Positions 1-7,512 of a stretch of 24,126 nt of DNA are shown here, in pieces; the first letter of the stretch is position 1, and each line of letters begins with the position of its first letter. Source of the DNA: Scatomorpha sp964535405 (GTDB lineage: Bacteria > Bacillota > Clostridia > Oscillospirales > Oscillospiraceae); the NCBI GenBank assembly GCA_964535405.1, contig CAZHUG010000033.1, positions 1-24,126 on the forward strand. Reading direction: 5' to 3'. The notes under the pieces are model-generated. The model made no database searches. It was not told where the DNA came from and saw only the letters and a list, made by a program, of their open reading frames with translations. Made by a program: the position numbers and the translations under genes.

Positions 1-2
1 CT

Positions 3-56
3 GTTACATTAGAGTTTAAGGCACAGAAGCAGACCCGCGAAGTTGATTTATTTTAG
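3..56 (+). CDS. 3' tail of an upstream gene (partial, unidentified)
   Basis: Of the three plus-strand frames, only this one stays open from the window edge, ending in TAG at 54-56, 22 bases before the brxL start. The visible tail is 17 residues and polar, ending REVDLF. Such close spacing to the next ribosome binding site suggests the preceding gene of the same operon. In BREX operons pglZ often precedes brxL, so this could be the end of pglZ, but the tail is too short to identify. Confidence 0.4.
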   Translation, partial: VTLEFKAQKQTREVDLF

Positions 57-78
57 CCTGTAAGTGGAGGTGACATAT

Positions 79-1542
79 ATGGGTGAATTGCAATCTGCTG
101 ATATGGTCGAAAGATTAAAGGACAACTTCGATGAAATGGTTGTTTTTAAAGATTTAAAAAAGAGCAATTTTATCGCATCTTTTAAGTTGCCGTCTTTCAT
201 GCGTGATTGGGTTCTAAAACGCTTTCAAGATGAGGATGGTAACATTGATATTGACGGTGCTACCGAATTCATAAAGGTCTTCATTCCCAAAAAAGAAGAC
301 TGGAAATCTATCAAAAATAGGATTGTGAGCTATCAAGAGCAAATACGATTTCTTGCAAAAATTTCAATCGATATTGATATTAAGACGCAGGCACTTTCTT
401 TCTCATTGCCGGATTTTGGGCTGACATTTAAGGACACTGTTATTCCAAGAGCCGTTTGGGAGCTCTGCAGTACTGCCTTGCTAAAGGCAGAGGAAACTTG
501 GGGGATTGTTGAACTCGGATACCAGTTTCCTGAAGATGATAAATCTCCCGGAAAAATTAAATTGGTGAGCTTTCAGGATTTCTGTCCGTACATTATTGAA
601 TTGGATGAGTTTAAATATGCGCGCGAATCCTTTTCGCTTGATGAGTGGATTGATATTATTCTGGGAGCTATCGATTATAATGCAGCTGGTTATGAATCCA
701 AACCACAGAAACTGGCTATGATTACCCGACTTCTGCCGTTTGTCGAAAAACGTCTTAATATGATTGAACTTGCTCCAAAAGGAACGGGAAAATCATATCT
801 CTTTGGCTCGGTTAGCCGTTATGGATGGCTTTCGTCCGGCGGTACGATGTCCAGGGCAAGAATGTTCTACGATCTCGCGAGAAGGACCGAAGGATTGGTC
901 TTTGGACACGATTATGTTGCGCTCGACGAGGTTCAAACAATCGATTTCACCGATGTGGATGAGATGCGCGGAGCTTTAAAAGGATACATGGAGAATGGTA
1001 AGTATACTGTGGGGAACCATGAAGGCTCAGCCGATTCTGGCATTATCCTTTTGGGAAACATTCCTGCAAGTGTCATGAATGAATATCTAAATATGTTCAG
1101 TGAGCTCCCTCGTGTTTTTCATGAAAGTGCCTTGATTGATAGATTCCACGGATTCTTAAAAGGCTGGGAGCTCCCCCGTATGAATGAAGATTTAAAAATT
1201 TGCGGTTGGGCACTCAACTCTGAGTATTTTTCAACTATTATGCACGAACTACGAGATGATCCAAGTTATAGAGCTATTGTCGACGCTCGCATCGAAGTTC
1301 CAGAAAAATCTGATACCAGAGACACAGAAGCAATCAAGCGTATTTGCACAGCGTATTTGAAATTGCTTTTCCCTAATGTACAGCGTCCTGAAGATATTTC
1401 TTCATATGATTTCAACATTTATTGTTTGAAGCCCGCAATCGAAATGCGCGCTATAATAAAAATTCAGTTGGGTATTCTTGACCCCGATGAATTTGGCGGC
1501 AAAACAGTGCCTCCATTAAGCGTAAAGGATATTGATGAATGA
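79..1542 (+). CDS. brxL: BrxL-type AAA+ ATPase (short form), BREX phage-defence component
   Basis: Predicted ATPase of the BREX anti-phage defence system, cytoplasmic. The 487-residue protein has a Walker A motif APKGTGKS (K238), a Walker B motif YVALDE (D283, E284) and a downstream LLGNIP segment, the layout of the Lon-related BrxL family. Full-length type 1 BrxL proteins are near 680 residues and carry a C-terminal Lon-like protease domain. This protein stops about 200 residues after Walker B, with no Lon-like Ser/Lys protease segment recognisable, so it is the short form. I chose the ATG at 79 because GGAGGTGA lies 5 bases upstream; the in-frame GTG at 64 has no site of its own. The stop overlaps the next start (ATGA), showing translational coupling. 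The gene is AT-richer than the mobilization block to its right. Family membership is confident; the BREX subtype is inference. Confidence 0.85.
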   Translation: MGELQSADMVERLKDNFDEMVVFKDLKKSNFIASFKLPSFMRDWVLKRFQDEDGNIDIDGATEFIKVFIPKKEDWKSIKNRIVSYQEQIRFLAKISIDIDIKTQALSFSLPDFGLTFKDTVIPRAVWELCSTALLKAEETWGIVELGYQFPEDDKSPGKIKLVSFQDFCPYIIELDEFKYARESFSLDEWIDIILGAIDYNAAGYESKPQKLAMITRLLPFVEKRLNMIELAPKGTGKSYLFGSVSRYGWLSSGGTMSRARMFYDLARRTEGLVFGHDYVALDEVQTIDFTDVDEMRGALKGYMENGKYTVGNHEGSADSGIILLGNIPASVMNEYLNMFSELPRVFHESALIDRFHGFLKGWELPRMNEDLKICGWALNSEYFSTIMHELRDDPSYRAIVDARIEVPEKSDTRDTEAIKRICTAYLKLLFPNVQRPEDISSYDFNIYCLKPAIEMRAIIKIQLGILDPDEFGGKTVPPLSVKDIDE

Positions 1543-1739
1543 AAGCAAAATCATGCGTGTCGTGCGGTAAAGAATCTCTTGTACGGAATGAAATTGGCAT
1601 CAACAAAAAGCTGTTGGGAGAAAGTGTCCCGAGTTATTATTGTTTAGATTGCCTGGCAGATTATCTGGGTGTTAATATACAGGACATTCTTGATAAAATT
1701 GAGGATTTCAAAGAAGAAGGATGCAAACTATTTGAATGA
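1539..1739 (+). CDS. 66-residue protein with two CxxC pairs (zinc or thiol protein)
   Basis: Function unknown. The protein has C6-x2-C9 and C35-x2-C38, a spacing expected for a small four-cysteine zinc site, then an acidic helical tail with one more cysteine (C62). Its start overlaps the brxL stop by four bases (ATGA), and the desulfurase gene follows within 10 to 20 bases, so the three are almost certainly made together. Zinc binding is the default reading of two CxxC pairs. Because the next gene mobilises sulfur from cysteine, the cysteines could instead accept or relay persulfide; that is inference. The length, coupling and clean cysteine pattern support a real gene. Confidence 0.75.
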   Translation: MKAKSCVSCGKESLVRNEIGINKKLLGESVPSYYCLDCLADYLGVNIQDILDKIEDFKEEGCKLFE

Positions 1740-1748
1740 TGAAATGGG

Positions 1749-2873
1749 GTGAGGGTATTGATTTATGCTGACAATGCGGCAACTACAAAGCTCGATATTG
1801 ATGCTTTTGAAGCTATGAAGCCATACTTGCTTGATGAGTATGGCAACGCATCACAGCCCTATTCCTTTTCGCGTACAGTTAAAACGGCTTTAAAAAATGC
1901 TCGTTCCACGGTGGCTGATTGTATCGGTGCTACTCCAGATGAGATTTATTTCACTTCTGGTGGGACTGAAAGTGACAATTGGGCAATAAAAGGTTCTGCG
2001 TTTTCAGATTCCCAAAAGCGTGCTACGGTAACCTCGGCTTTTGAACATCATGCAATTTTGCACGCATGTCAGGCTATTGAGAAACTCACATACCCTGTGG
2101 CCTATATGCAGCCATCCTATGATGGCGTTATCACTCCTGAGATTCTTAAACAGTATCTATCTGACAGCACTCGTTTGGTGTCCGTTATCCTTGCAAATAA
2201 TGAGATTGGCACAATACAACCTATTCGTGAGCTTTGCAATGTGGCTCATGAGCGTGGGGCACTGTTTCATACAGATGCCGTACAGGCTGTAGGACATATT
2301 CCCATCAATGTTAATGAGCTCGGCATAGATATGCTATCTGCCTCGGCTCATAAATTTAATGGGCCGAAAGGTGTAGGATTTCTTTATATTCGACAAGAAA
2401 CAAACATCGTTCCCTACGCTGACGGAGGTGCTCAAGAAAATAGTTATCGTGCCGGAACGGAAAGCATTGCTGCAATTGTCGGCATGGCTACAGCTTTACA
2501 GAGTAATTGTTCTCTCCTCGAAAAGAATATAAAACATATAAAATCGTTGGAAGCATATCTTCTGAATGAATTGCGAGAGGCACAAATACCATTTTTACGC
2601 AACGGTAATGATAACTGCCTCCCTGGCCTTATTAGCTTATCTTTTCCTGATGCAGATGGTGAGGCTATACTACATAGAATGGATTTGATGGGCATTAGTA
2701 TTTCTACTGGCTCTGCCTGTAATAGTGTAAATACGGAAATTTCACATGTGTTAAATGCTATCCGATTAGATAAAAAGTTGGCAAAAGGAACGATTCGCAT
2801 ATCGTTGGGGAAGTACAACACAGAAGAAGATGTTCGTGCTATCGCAGCCGCTCTGAAAAAAATAATAACTTAG
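1749..2873 (+). CDS. cysteine desulfurase (NifS/IscS/DndA-like)
   Basis: PLP-dependent class V aminotransferase-fold enzyme that takes sulfur from L-cysteine, giving alanine and an enzyme-bound persulfide. Numbering from the GTG at 1749 (374 residues): an N-terminal YADNAATT motif, a TDAVQAVG segment, the PLP lysine in SAHKFNGPKG (K202), RAGTES, and the catalytic cysteine in STGSACNS (C324). The start is uncertain. TTG at 1758 gives the family-typical beginning MIYADNAATT, but the purine-rich GGGGTGAGGG before it is very close. No scaffold (IscU, SufU) or tRNA-thiolation gene is beside it. Its partners are brxL and a cysteine-rich small protein, which argues for a dedicated role in defence, as DndA or SspA supply sulfur for DNA phosphorothioation. 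Enzyme class is confident; the pathway is inference. Confidence 0.93.
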   Translation: MRVLIYADNAATTKLDIDAFEAMKPYLLDEYGNASQPYSFSRTVKTALKNARSTVADCIGATPDEIYFTSGGTESDNWAIKGSAFSDSQKRATVTSAFEHHAILHACQAIEKLTYPVAYMQPSYDGVITPEILKQYLSDSTRLVSVILANNEIGTIQPIRELCNVAHERGALFHTDAVQAVGHIPINVNELGIDMLSASAHKFNGPKGVGFLYIRQETNIVPYADGGAQENSYRAGTESIAAIVGMATALQSNCSLLEKNIKHIKSLEAYLLNELREAQIPFLRNGNDNCLPGLISLSFPDADGEAILHRMDLMGISISTGSACNSVNTEISHVLNAIRLDKKLAKGTIRISLGKYNTEEDVRAIAAALKKIIT

Positions 2874-2908
2874 TTGATGAGAAGATAGAAATATCCCCGA
2901 CTGTAAAC

Positions 2909-2934
2909 TGCGCCGCTATAACCAAAGAAAAAGC
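2909..2934. repeat. 26-bp imperfect direct repeat, left copy
   Basis: This stretch matches 7513-7538 at 23 of 26 positions in the same orientation; both begin TGCGCCGC and share CAAAGAAAA. It lies 36 bases after the desulfurase stop. The right copy lies 15 bases after the relaxase stop and just ahead of the excisionase-like gene. The pair brackets the mobilization block and may mark a cargo insertion or duplication junction. Confidence 0.6.
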
Positions 2935-2975
2935 ATTGAGGCGGCCTCGCCCGACCGCCCCCACACTTTTCTTAT

Positions 2976-4163
2976 TCAAATTTTTAGCAAGCGCTCATAC
3001 TCTGTTTGAAGAAGCTCGTTTCGCTCCGCCTGCTCCCTCAGTTCCACCGCATACCGTGACCACTGCTCAAACTGAGCGGTGGTCATTTTCTTTTTCATGT
3101 ACCTGGCATAGTGGGCTTTGTAGGCCCGATTGTAGGCAATCCAGATCGGATCGGTTTTACACTTGTCGTCATACCGCTTGCGGGCGCCGATATCCCGGCA
3201 GGTTTTATCCGGGTCATCCCGCAAAGGGCGCTCACAGTAATTTGAGTACTTACCGGCGGACAACAGAAAATACCGCCCGCAGTTGTCACAGCGTTTGGGA
3301 AGATAGCAGCGATTCAGCCCCCGGAAGAAATCCACATATAGAAACGCGCCCAAGCTGTCAAAGGTATAGGCCTCGCACAGTCTCTCCTCTCCGCCGTTCG
3401 GGCTAAACACCTCATAATTCATCTGCATGGAGCCAGAAGAACTCATTCGTTCCAGACTATTCCTCTTTTCTGTTGATTGCAAATAGCCGACAAAGCATTC
3501 CGCAGTTTCGCTGTCAGTAAGAAATTTTCGCTTACTGTGAATGTGCTTGTTCAACAGCTCTGCATATGCCGTCCGCACTCTGACGATATCCTGTACCAGC
3601 GTGATGAATGCGTCAAATAACTTGCAAACAGCCTCATTGGTCTTATGCAACATCAATACAATATCTGGATCATTGCTTTGCAAATCCCCTACATAGGGAA
3701 GAAAATATTGTGTGTAAAAGCTGTAGTTTCCACTCTCTGCTTTTGTTACAAAGCCATACTCATTGCAAAAATCCTCATCTCTGTATTCTTCGCTATCGTC
3801 ATCATCCAGCCCACGGCCATCCTCCCAATAAAAATTGGCATTCAGACAGTCCAACAATAGCGGCGTGTCCAACAAAGTGTCAATGCCCAACTCAGCATAT
3901 GGCGGCAGTTTCTTTGCAAGATTTCCGATTTGATAAAACAGTTTCTGTGCCCGCTGCACATGACCGTCGTATCCCTCGCAGAAGTCCTCTCCTCCGCCTT
4001 CCATCAGCTGAACCTTCTGTCGCAGCTTGCGCAGCTCGGATAAAAAGCCGCCCAGCTGATCGGACGAAAGGTTCAGGCAATCGGTCAGAATTTCATTGTT
4101 CCGATAAATATGCTTGCCGATGAATACCTGCTCCTCTCGAAAATATGCTTTAAATCCAAACAT
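2976..4163 (-). CDS. DUF6076-like protein with C-terminal cysteine cluster
   Basis: Function unknown. The 395-residue protein has no signal peptide or membrane segment. Its C-terminal third carries a cysteine cluster: CDNCGRYF, then YCERPL, then a single cysteine in KTCRDIGARKRYDDKC, followed by a basic, aromatic, helical tail (WIAYNRAYKAHYARYMKKK). This looks like a zinc-binding DNA- or RNA-contacting module and resembles DUF6076 proteins of clostridial mobile elements, recalled rather than searched. A very acidic stretch (DDDDSEEYRDED) lies in the first half. The ATG at 4163 is preceded by AAGGAG at good spacing; the longer in-frame extension to 4241 lacks a site and adds a hydrophobic stretch. 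It converges with the desulfurase gene and diverges from the winged-helix gene, so it is its own unit. Confidence 0.7.
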   Translation of the reverse strand: MFGFKAYFREEQVFIGKHIYRNNEILTDCLNLSSDQLGGFLSELRKLRQKVQLMEGGGEDFCEGYDGHVQRAQKLFYQIGNLAKKLPPYAELGIDTLLDTPLLLDCLNANFYWEDGRGLDDDDSEEYRDEDFCNEYGFVTKAESGNYSFYTQYFLPYVGDLQSNDPDIVLMLHKTNEAVCKLFDAFITLVQDIVRVRTAYAELLNKHIHSKRKFLTDSETAECFVGYLQSTEKRNSLERMSSSGSMQMNYEVFSPNGGEERLCEAYTFDSLGAFLYVDFFRGLNRCYLPKRCDNCGRYFLLSAGKYSNYCERPLRDDPDKTCRDIGARKRYDDKCKTDPIWIAYNRAYKAHYARYMKKKMTTAQFEQWSRYAVELREQAERNELLQTEYERLLKI

Positions 4164-4361
4164 GGTGTTCTCCTTAAAAAATTTTCTAAAATAGATGATA
4201 GAAGTTGCACAGTAGAGAATGATGTCAAAATAGTACCACATCTATTTACAATAATCAAGTGCCATGCTATAGTTCGAGATAGATGAAAAACATAAACACA
4301 TTAATCATCTACCATTACAGGAAACGGTCTCAGCATTTCCGAAAAAAATGGGGAGGTATCT
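4164..4361. other. divergent intergenic region between DUF6076-like and winged-helix genes
   Basis: About 200 AT-rich bases without a gene, holding both ribosome binding sites (AAGGAG reading left, GGGAGG at 4351-4356 reading right). A TTGACA lies on the minus strand at 4222-4227, but I find no -10 element at proper spacing, so I do not call a promoter. Confidence 0.4.
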
Positions 4362-4961
4362 ATGAAGTATAAACAGTATCCCAAACGCGACCCAATTAAA
4401 AACTACTTCCCGGTTCCCAATGAGATTTATCATCTCGGACTGGAGGCTGGTGAAATCGCCATCTACGGCTACCTGCTCTCCATCGAGGACAGGAAAACCT
4501 ACCAGTGCTACCCCAGCTACAAAACCATCGGGAAAGCGGTAAAGATGAGCCCCAACACGGTTCGCAAATATGTTGCGTCGTTGGAGGAGAAGGGCCTCAT
4601 CTCCACCGAGGCGACCATGATTCGCCGCAAGGACGGACGGCCCATGAACGGCAGCCTGCTCTACACCATTCGGCCCATCCAGGGCGCGGTGGAGATATTC
4701 TATGTGCGGCAGCTCCACAAGCTGGAGGAGGATGCTGACAGGCAACGTATCGCCAAGAAGCTCACAAAGCTCGAGCACAGAAGCCCCTGTGAGCCGCTGT
4801 GTGCCCCTTTAGCCGAGGAATCGAGCCCCAGCCCCACCCAGGGCGAGGAAAGCGAAATTGGGCCGATTTTGGCCCCTGTTCCGAGGACAACAGATCTCCC
4901 GTCGGAACCCAGCGAAGCGGTTTGGGGCGATGAACCGAGGACGAAGAGAGAAGCAGGATAA
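4362..4961 (+). CDS. winged-helix DNA-binding protein of the mobilization module (HTH_36-like)
   Basis: Predicted DNA-binding protein, 199 residues. Residues about 20 to 90 form a winged-helix domain: a helix (GEIAIYGYLLSIEDR), then YPSYKTIGKAVKMSPNTVRKYVASLEEKGLI, the classic helix-turn-helix of plasmid and element replication initiators or regulators. After about residue 130 the protein becomes a proline- and glutamate-rich, low-complexity tail, probably disordered. GGGAGG lies 5 bases before the ATG. It is the first gene of the mobilization block and precedes the oriT candidate, so a role in regulating or initiating element processing is likely. Whether it is a true replication initiator cannot be told from sequence alone. 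Confidence 0.75.
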   Translation: MKYKQYPKRDPIKNYFPVPNEIYHLGLEAGEIAIYGYLLSIEDRKTYQCYPSYKTIGKAVKMSPNTVRKYVASLEEKGLISTEATMIRRKDGRPMNGSLLYTIRPIQGAVEIFYVRQLHKLEEDADRQRIAKKLTKLEHRSPCEPLCAPLAEESSPSPTQGEESEIGPILAPVPRTTDLPSEPSEAVWGDEPRTKREAG

Positions 4962-5150
4962 AAGCGTGGCGTCGCAAGCGACACCCCTGCAGTTCACCTC
5001 TGCCCGCAGTGCGGGCAGTTACGGGGATTTTCAGGTGGCCGGAAGCGGCGTCTGTTTGGAGGGAAAAACGAGCATCTGGCGTCACCCTTGCCGCAAAACC
5101 GCTGTTTGCGGTGGATTCGGCGGATGTCTCAGATCAGAAATGGAGGGACC
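4962..5150. other. candidate origin of transfer (oriT) region with clustered hairpins
   Basis: A 189-base gene-free stretch directly upstream of the relaxosome and relaxase genes holds three perfect inverted repeats. They are GTCGC/GCGAC at 4971-4982 with a 2-base loop, CTGCCCGC/GCGGGCAG at 5000-5018 with a 3-base loop, and CCGCAAA/TTTGCGG at 5091-5111 with a 7-base loop. Inverted repeats next to a relaxase operon are the usual layout of oriT. No nic consensus is recognised, so the nick site is not assigned. Confidence 0.5.
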
Positions 5151-5570
5151 ATGGCAAACGAAACAAAAGACAGGCTGGCATTTCGCATGCACCCGAAAAC
5201 CAAGCGAAAAATCCAGCAGTGGTACGAGGCTGACAATTGCAGAAGCATGAACGAATTCATTGAAAAGGCGGTGAATTTCTATGCGGATTACCTCGCCGCC
5301 AATGACAGCAACGAGCTGCTCCCCACGGCAATCTCCTCCGCCATGGATGGAAGGCTGGGGCTTCTGGAAAAGAATCTTTCTGTCCTCTCCTTCAATCACG
5401 CGGTGGAGCTGGATATGCTGGTCGGGATTATCGCAGCCGCATTCGAGTTCGACCAGGATGACTTGAAGCGTCGGCGAGGGCAGAGCGTCCGCAATGTGAA
5501 AGCCACCAACGGCCGCATCTCACTGGAGCGGCGGGTACTGGAACGGAGAGAGGATGAATGGCAAGACTGA
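5151..5570 (+). CDS. ribbon-helix-helix relaxosome accessory protein (MobC-like)
   Basis: Predicted oriT-binding accessory protein, 139 residues. The N-terminal part (RLAFRMHPKTKRKIQQWYEADNC, continuing RSMNEFIEKAVNFYADYL) fits a ribbon-helix-helix fold: a short basic strand followed by two helices. The middle is helical and acidic, and the C-terminus is arginine-rich (DDLKRRRGQ, RISLERRVLERRED). The ATG at 5151 has GGAGGG four bases upstream, so the longer frame from 5088 is rejected. The 3' end overlaps the relaxase gene by 13 bases, showing translational coupling. Such proteins help the relaxase recognise oriT and often repress their own operon. The fold is likely; the exact family name is uncertain. 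Confidence 0.75.
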   Translation: MANETKDRLAFRMHPKTKRKIQQWYEADNCRSMNEFIEKAVNFYADYLAANDSNELLPTAISSAMDGRLGLLEKNLSVLSFNHAVELDMLVGIIAAAFEFDQDDLKRRRGQSVRNVKATNGRISLERRVLERREDEWQD

Positions 5571-7498
5571 TTCTGAAAAGCCCCTATATCAAAAGCACCG
5601 GCGGCGCGTCCGGCTACCTGCGCTACATCGCGACCCGCGAGCGGGTGGAGCTCCTTCCGGATGGCCGGCCGCCCACCCGGAAGCAGGAGCAGCTCATCGC
5701 AAAGCTGGTGCAGGATTTTCCGGAGAGCGAGGAGCTGTACGAGTACGAGGACTACCGGGAGAAGCCGACCAAGGCCAACGCCTCGGCCTTCATCACGCTG
5801 GCGCTGGAGCTGAACTGGGATGCCATTCATCAGTCGGAGCAGTATATGAAATACATTGCTACTCGCCCGCGCGTGGAGCGCATCGGCTCTCACGGTCTGT
5901 TCGGAGATGAGGATGGCGTGGATTTAGAAAAATCCGTGGTGGAGATGGAGAACTACACCGGGAATGTGTGGACGCACATCATCTCCCTCAAGCGGGAGGA
6001 TGTTGCCCGGCTGGGCTACGACAGCGCCGGGGCATGGCGAAGTCTTCTGCGGGCGCACCGCAACAACATTGCCGCCGCCATGAAGATTCCGCCAAATGAC
6101 TTCCGCTGGTACGCCGCTTTTCATGATGAGGGCGAGCATCCCCATGTCCACATGATGGCCTGGTCGGCAAAGCCGGGGCAGGCTTATCTCTCCAAAAACG
6201 GCATCCGACAAATCAAATCCAAGCTGACCAACGACATTTTTAAGCAGGAGATGCTCCACCTCTACGAGCAAAAATCCGCCTCCCGCGATGAGCTGGTGCG
6301 GGAGGCGCGACAGGCTATGCTGGAGCTGACCCAGTCCATGGCGAAGGGCATCTGCAACCATCCCGACGCCGAACGGCTGATGCAAGAGCTGGCGGAGCAG
6401 CTGGAAACGGTCAAGGGCAAGAAGACCTACGGCTACTTGCCCAAGGCGCAAAAGAGGCTGGTGGATGAGATTGTAGGCCAGATGGAGCGGCTGCCGGTGG
6501 TCAGGGCGTGCTACGATAAGTGGCTGGAGCTCCGGAACGCAGTGGACGGCTACTACCACGACACGCCGCGGGAACGCATCCCGCTGTCGGGTCAAAAGGA
6601 GTTTCAGGCCGTCAAGAATGCGGTCATCCGGGAAGCGGAACGTATTCGCTCAGGCGAAATCAGCTTCGAGGACAACGGCATCCGGCGAGAGGATGAGCCG
6701 GAGAGTGACGGTCGGGCGCCCCATAGTTACTGGAGTTTGAAGGACATTATCTATGACGACGGCATCCCGCTGGACGATCGCAATGCAGCCGTGCAGGAGA
6801 TGGAAAAGCTTGCGGAGGCGGGTAATCCCTACGCACAATACCTCATGGGTAAGCTGTGGCGGGACGGGCCGCTGCCGACCCCGGATTGGGTGAACGCCCG
6901 GCACTGGTTTGAGCGGGCGGCACAGCAGGGGCATATCGTGGCGCAGTACGCGCTGGGCAAGCTGTATCTTTCGGACGATGTGGAGGTGCGTGCCCCGACG
7001 GAAGGACTGCGCTGGCTGGAAACGGCAGCGCAAAACGGCAGTCATTACGCCGCCTATCGGCTGGGCAAGGAGTACCTCAAGGGAGAAGTTACAGCGAAAG
7101 ATGTCCCCAAGGCGCTGGAATATTTGAACCGTTCGGCAGAGACCGGGAATCAGTTCGCCCAATATATGCTGGGGAAATTGTATCTGGCAGGCCGGGAAGT
7201 AAAATACGATAAAGAGCTGACAATTTACTGGCTAACCCAATCTGCCAACCAGGGAAACGAATACGCAAAGTTCTTTCTCGAACGGCAGGAGGACTTCCAC
7301 CCGCCCTCGGTGATGCTGTCGGTGACCCGGCTGCTCCACCATATGGGCCGAATCTTTCAGGAAAACGCCCTGCCGAAATCTCGCCCCGGCGGGATACAAA
7401 TCGACCGCAAGCGGCTGCAAAAGCTCCGCGAAAAGAAAATGGCCCAAGGGCATAAGCGAGATGACCATGAAGAACAGAACTGGACGATGTCCATGTAA
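5558..7498 (+). CDS. MobP3-type relaxase with C-terminal Sel1-like repeats
   Basis: Relaxase that would nick oriT and pilot the single strand during mobilization. It is 646 residues. The N-terminal catalytic half begins MARLILKSPYIKSTGGASGY, has the internal duplicated-looking YIATR motifs, and carries the metal-binding histidine motif HPHVH (H194, H196, H198) in FHDEGEHPHVHMMAWS. The likely catalytic tyrosine is one of the early ones (Y10 or Y20) but cannot be fixed by eye. From about residue 405 to 575 there are four Sel1-type TPR-like repeats (AGNPYAQYLMGKLW, QGHIVAQYALGKLY, NGSHYAAYRLGKEY, TGNQFAQYMLGKLY) that probably bind a protein partner. Basic residues dominate the extreme C-terminus. 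The gene overlaps the accessory gene by 13 bases, with AGAGAGG ahead of the ATG. No coupling protein or type IV secretion gene is seen here, so transfer would need a helper unless those lie left of the window. Confidence 0.9.
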   Translation: MARLILKSPYIKSTGGASGYLRYIATRERVELLPDGRPPTRKQEQLIAKLVQDFPESEELYEYEDYREKPTKANASAFITLALELNWDAIHQSEQYMKYIATRPRVERIGSHGLFGDEDGVDLEKSVVEMENYTGNVWTHIISLKREDVARLGYDSAGAWRSLLRAHRNNIAAAMKIPPNDFRWYAAFHDEGEHPHVHMMAWSAKPGQAYLSKNGIRQIKSKLTNDIFKQEMLHLYEQKSASRDELVREARQAMLELTQSMAKGICNHPDAERLMQELAEQLETVKGKKTYGYLPKAQKRLVDEIVGQMERLPVVRACYDKWLELRNAVDGYYHDTPRERIPLSGQKEFQAVKNAVIREAERIRSGEISFEDNGIRREDEPESDGRAPHSYWSLKDIIYDDGIPLDDRNAAVQEMEKLAEAGNPYAQYLMGKLWRDGPLPTPDWVNARHWFERAAQQGHIVAQYALGKLYLSDDVEVRAPTEGLRWLETAAQNGSHYAAYRLGKEYLKGEVTAKDVPKALEYLNRSAETGNQFAQYMLGKLYLAGREVKYDKELTIYWLTQSANQGNEYAKFFLERQEDFHPPSVMLSVTRLLHHMGRIFQENALPKSRPGGIQIDRKRLQKLREKKMAQGHKRDDHEEQNWTMSM

Positions 7499-7512
7499 TC
7501 GGCGCTAAAATT

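Noticed and set aside
2939..2970. GC-rich inverted repeat between the desulfurase and DUF6076-like genes as a shared terminator
   Set aside because: Only 5 bp pair (GGCGG/CCGCC) with a 10-base loop and the T tract is displaced, so I do not call it.
2936..3406. 156-residue plus-strand open frame
   Set aside because: Opposite the DUF6076-like gene, with arginine/proline-rich low-quality composition and no ribosome binding site.
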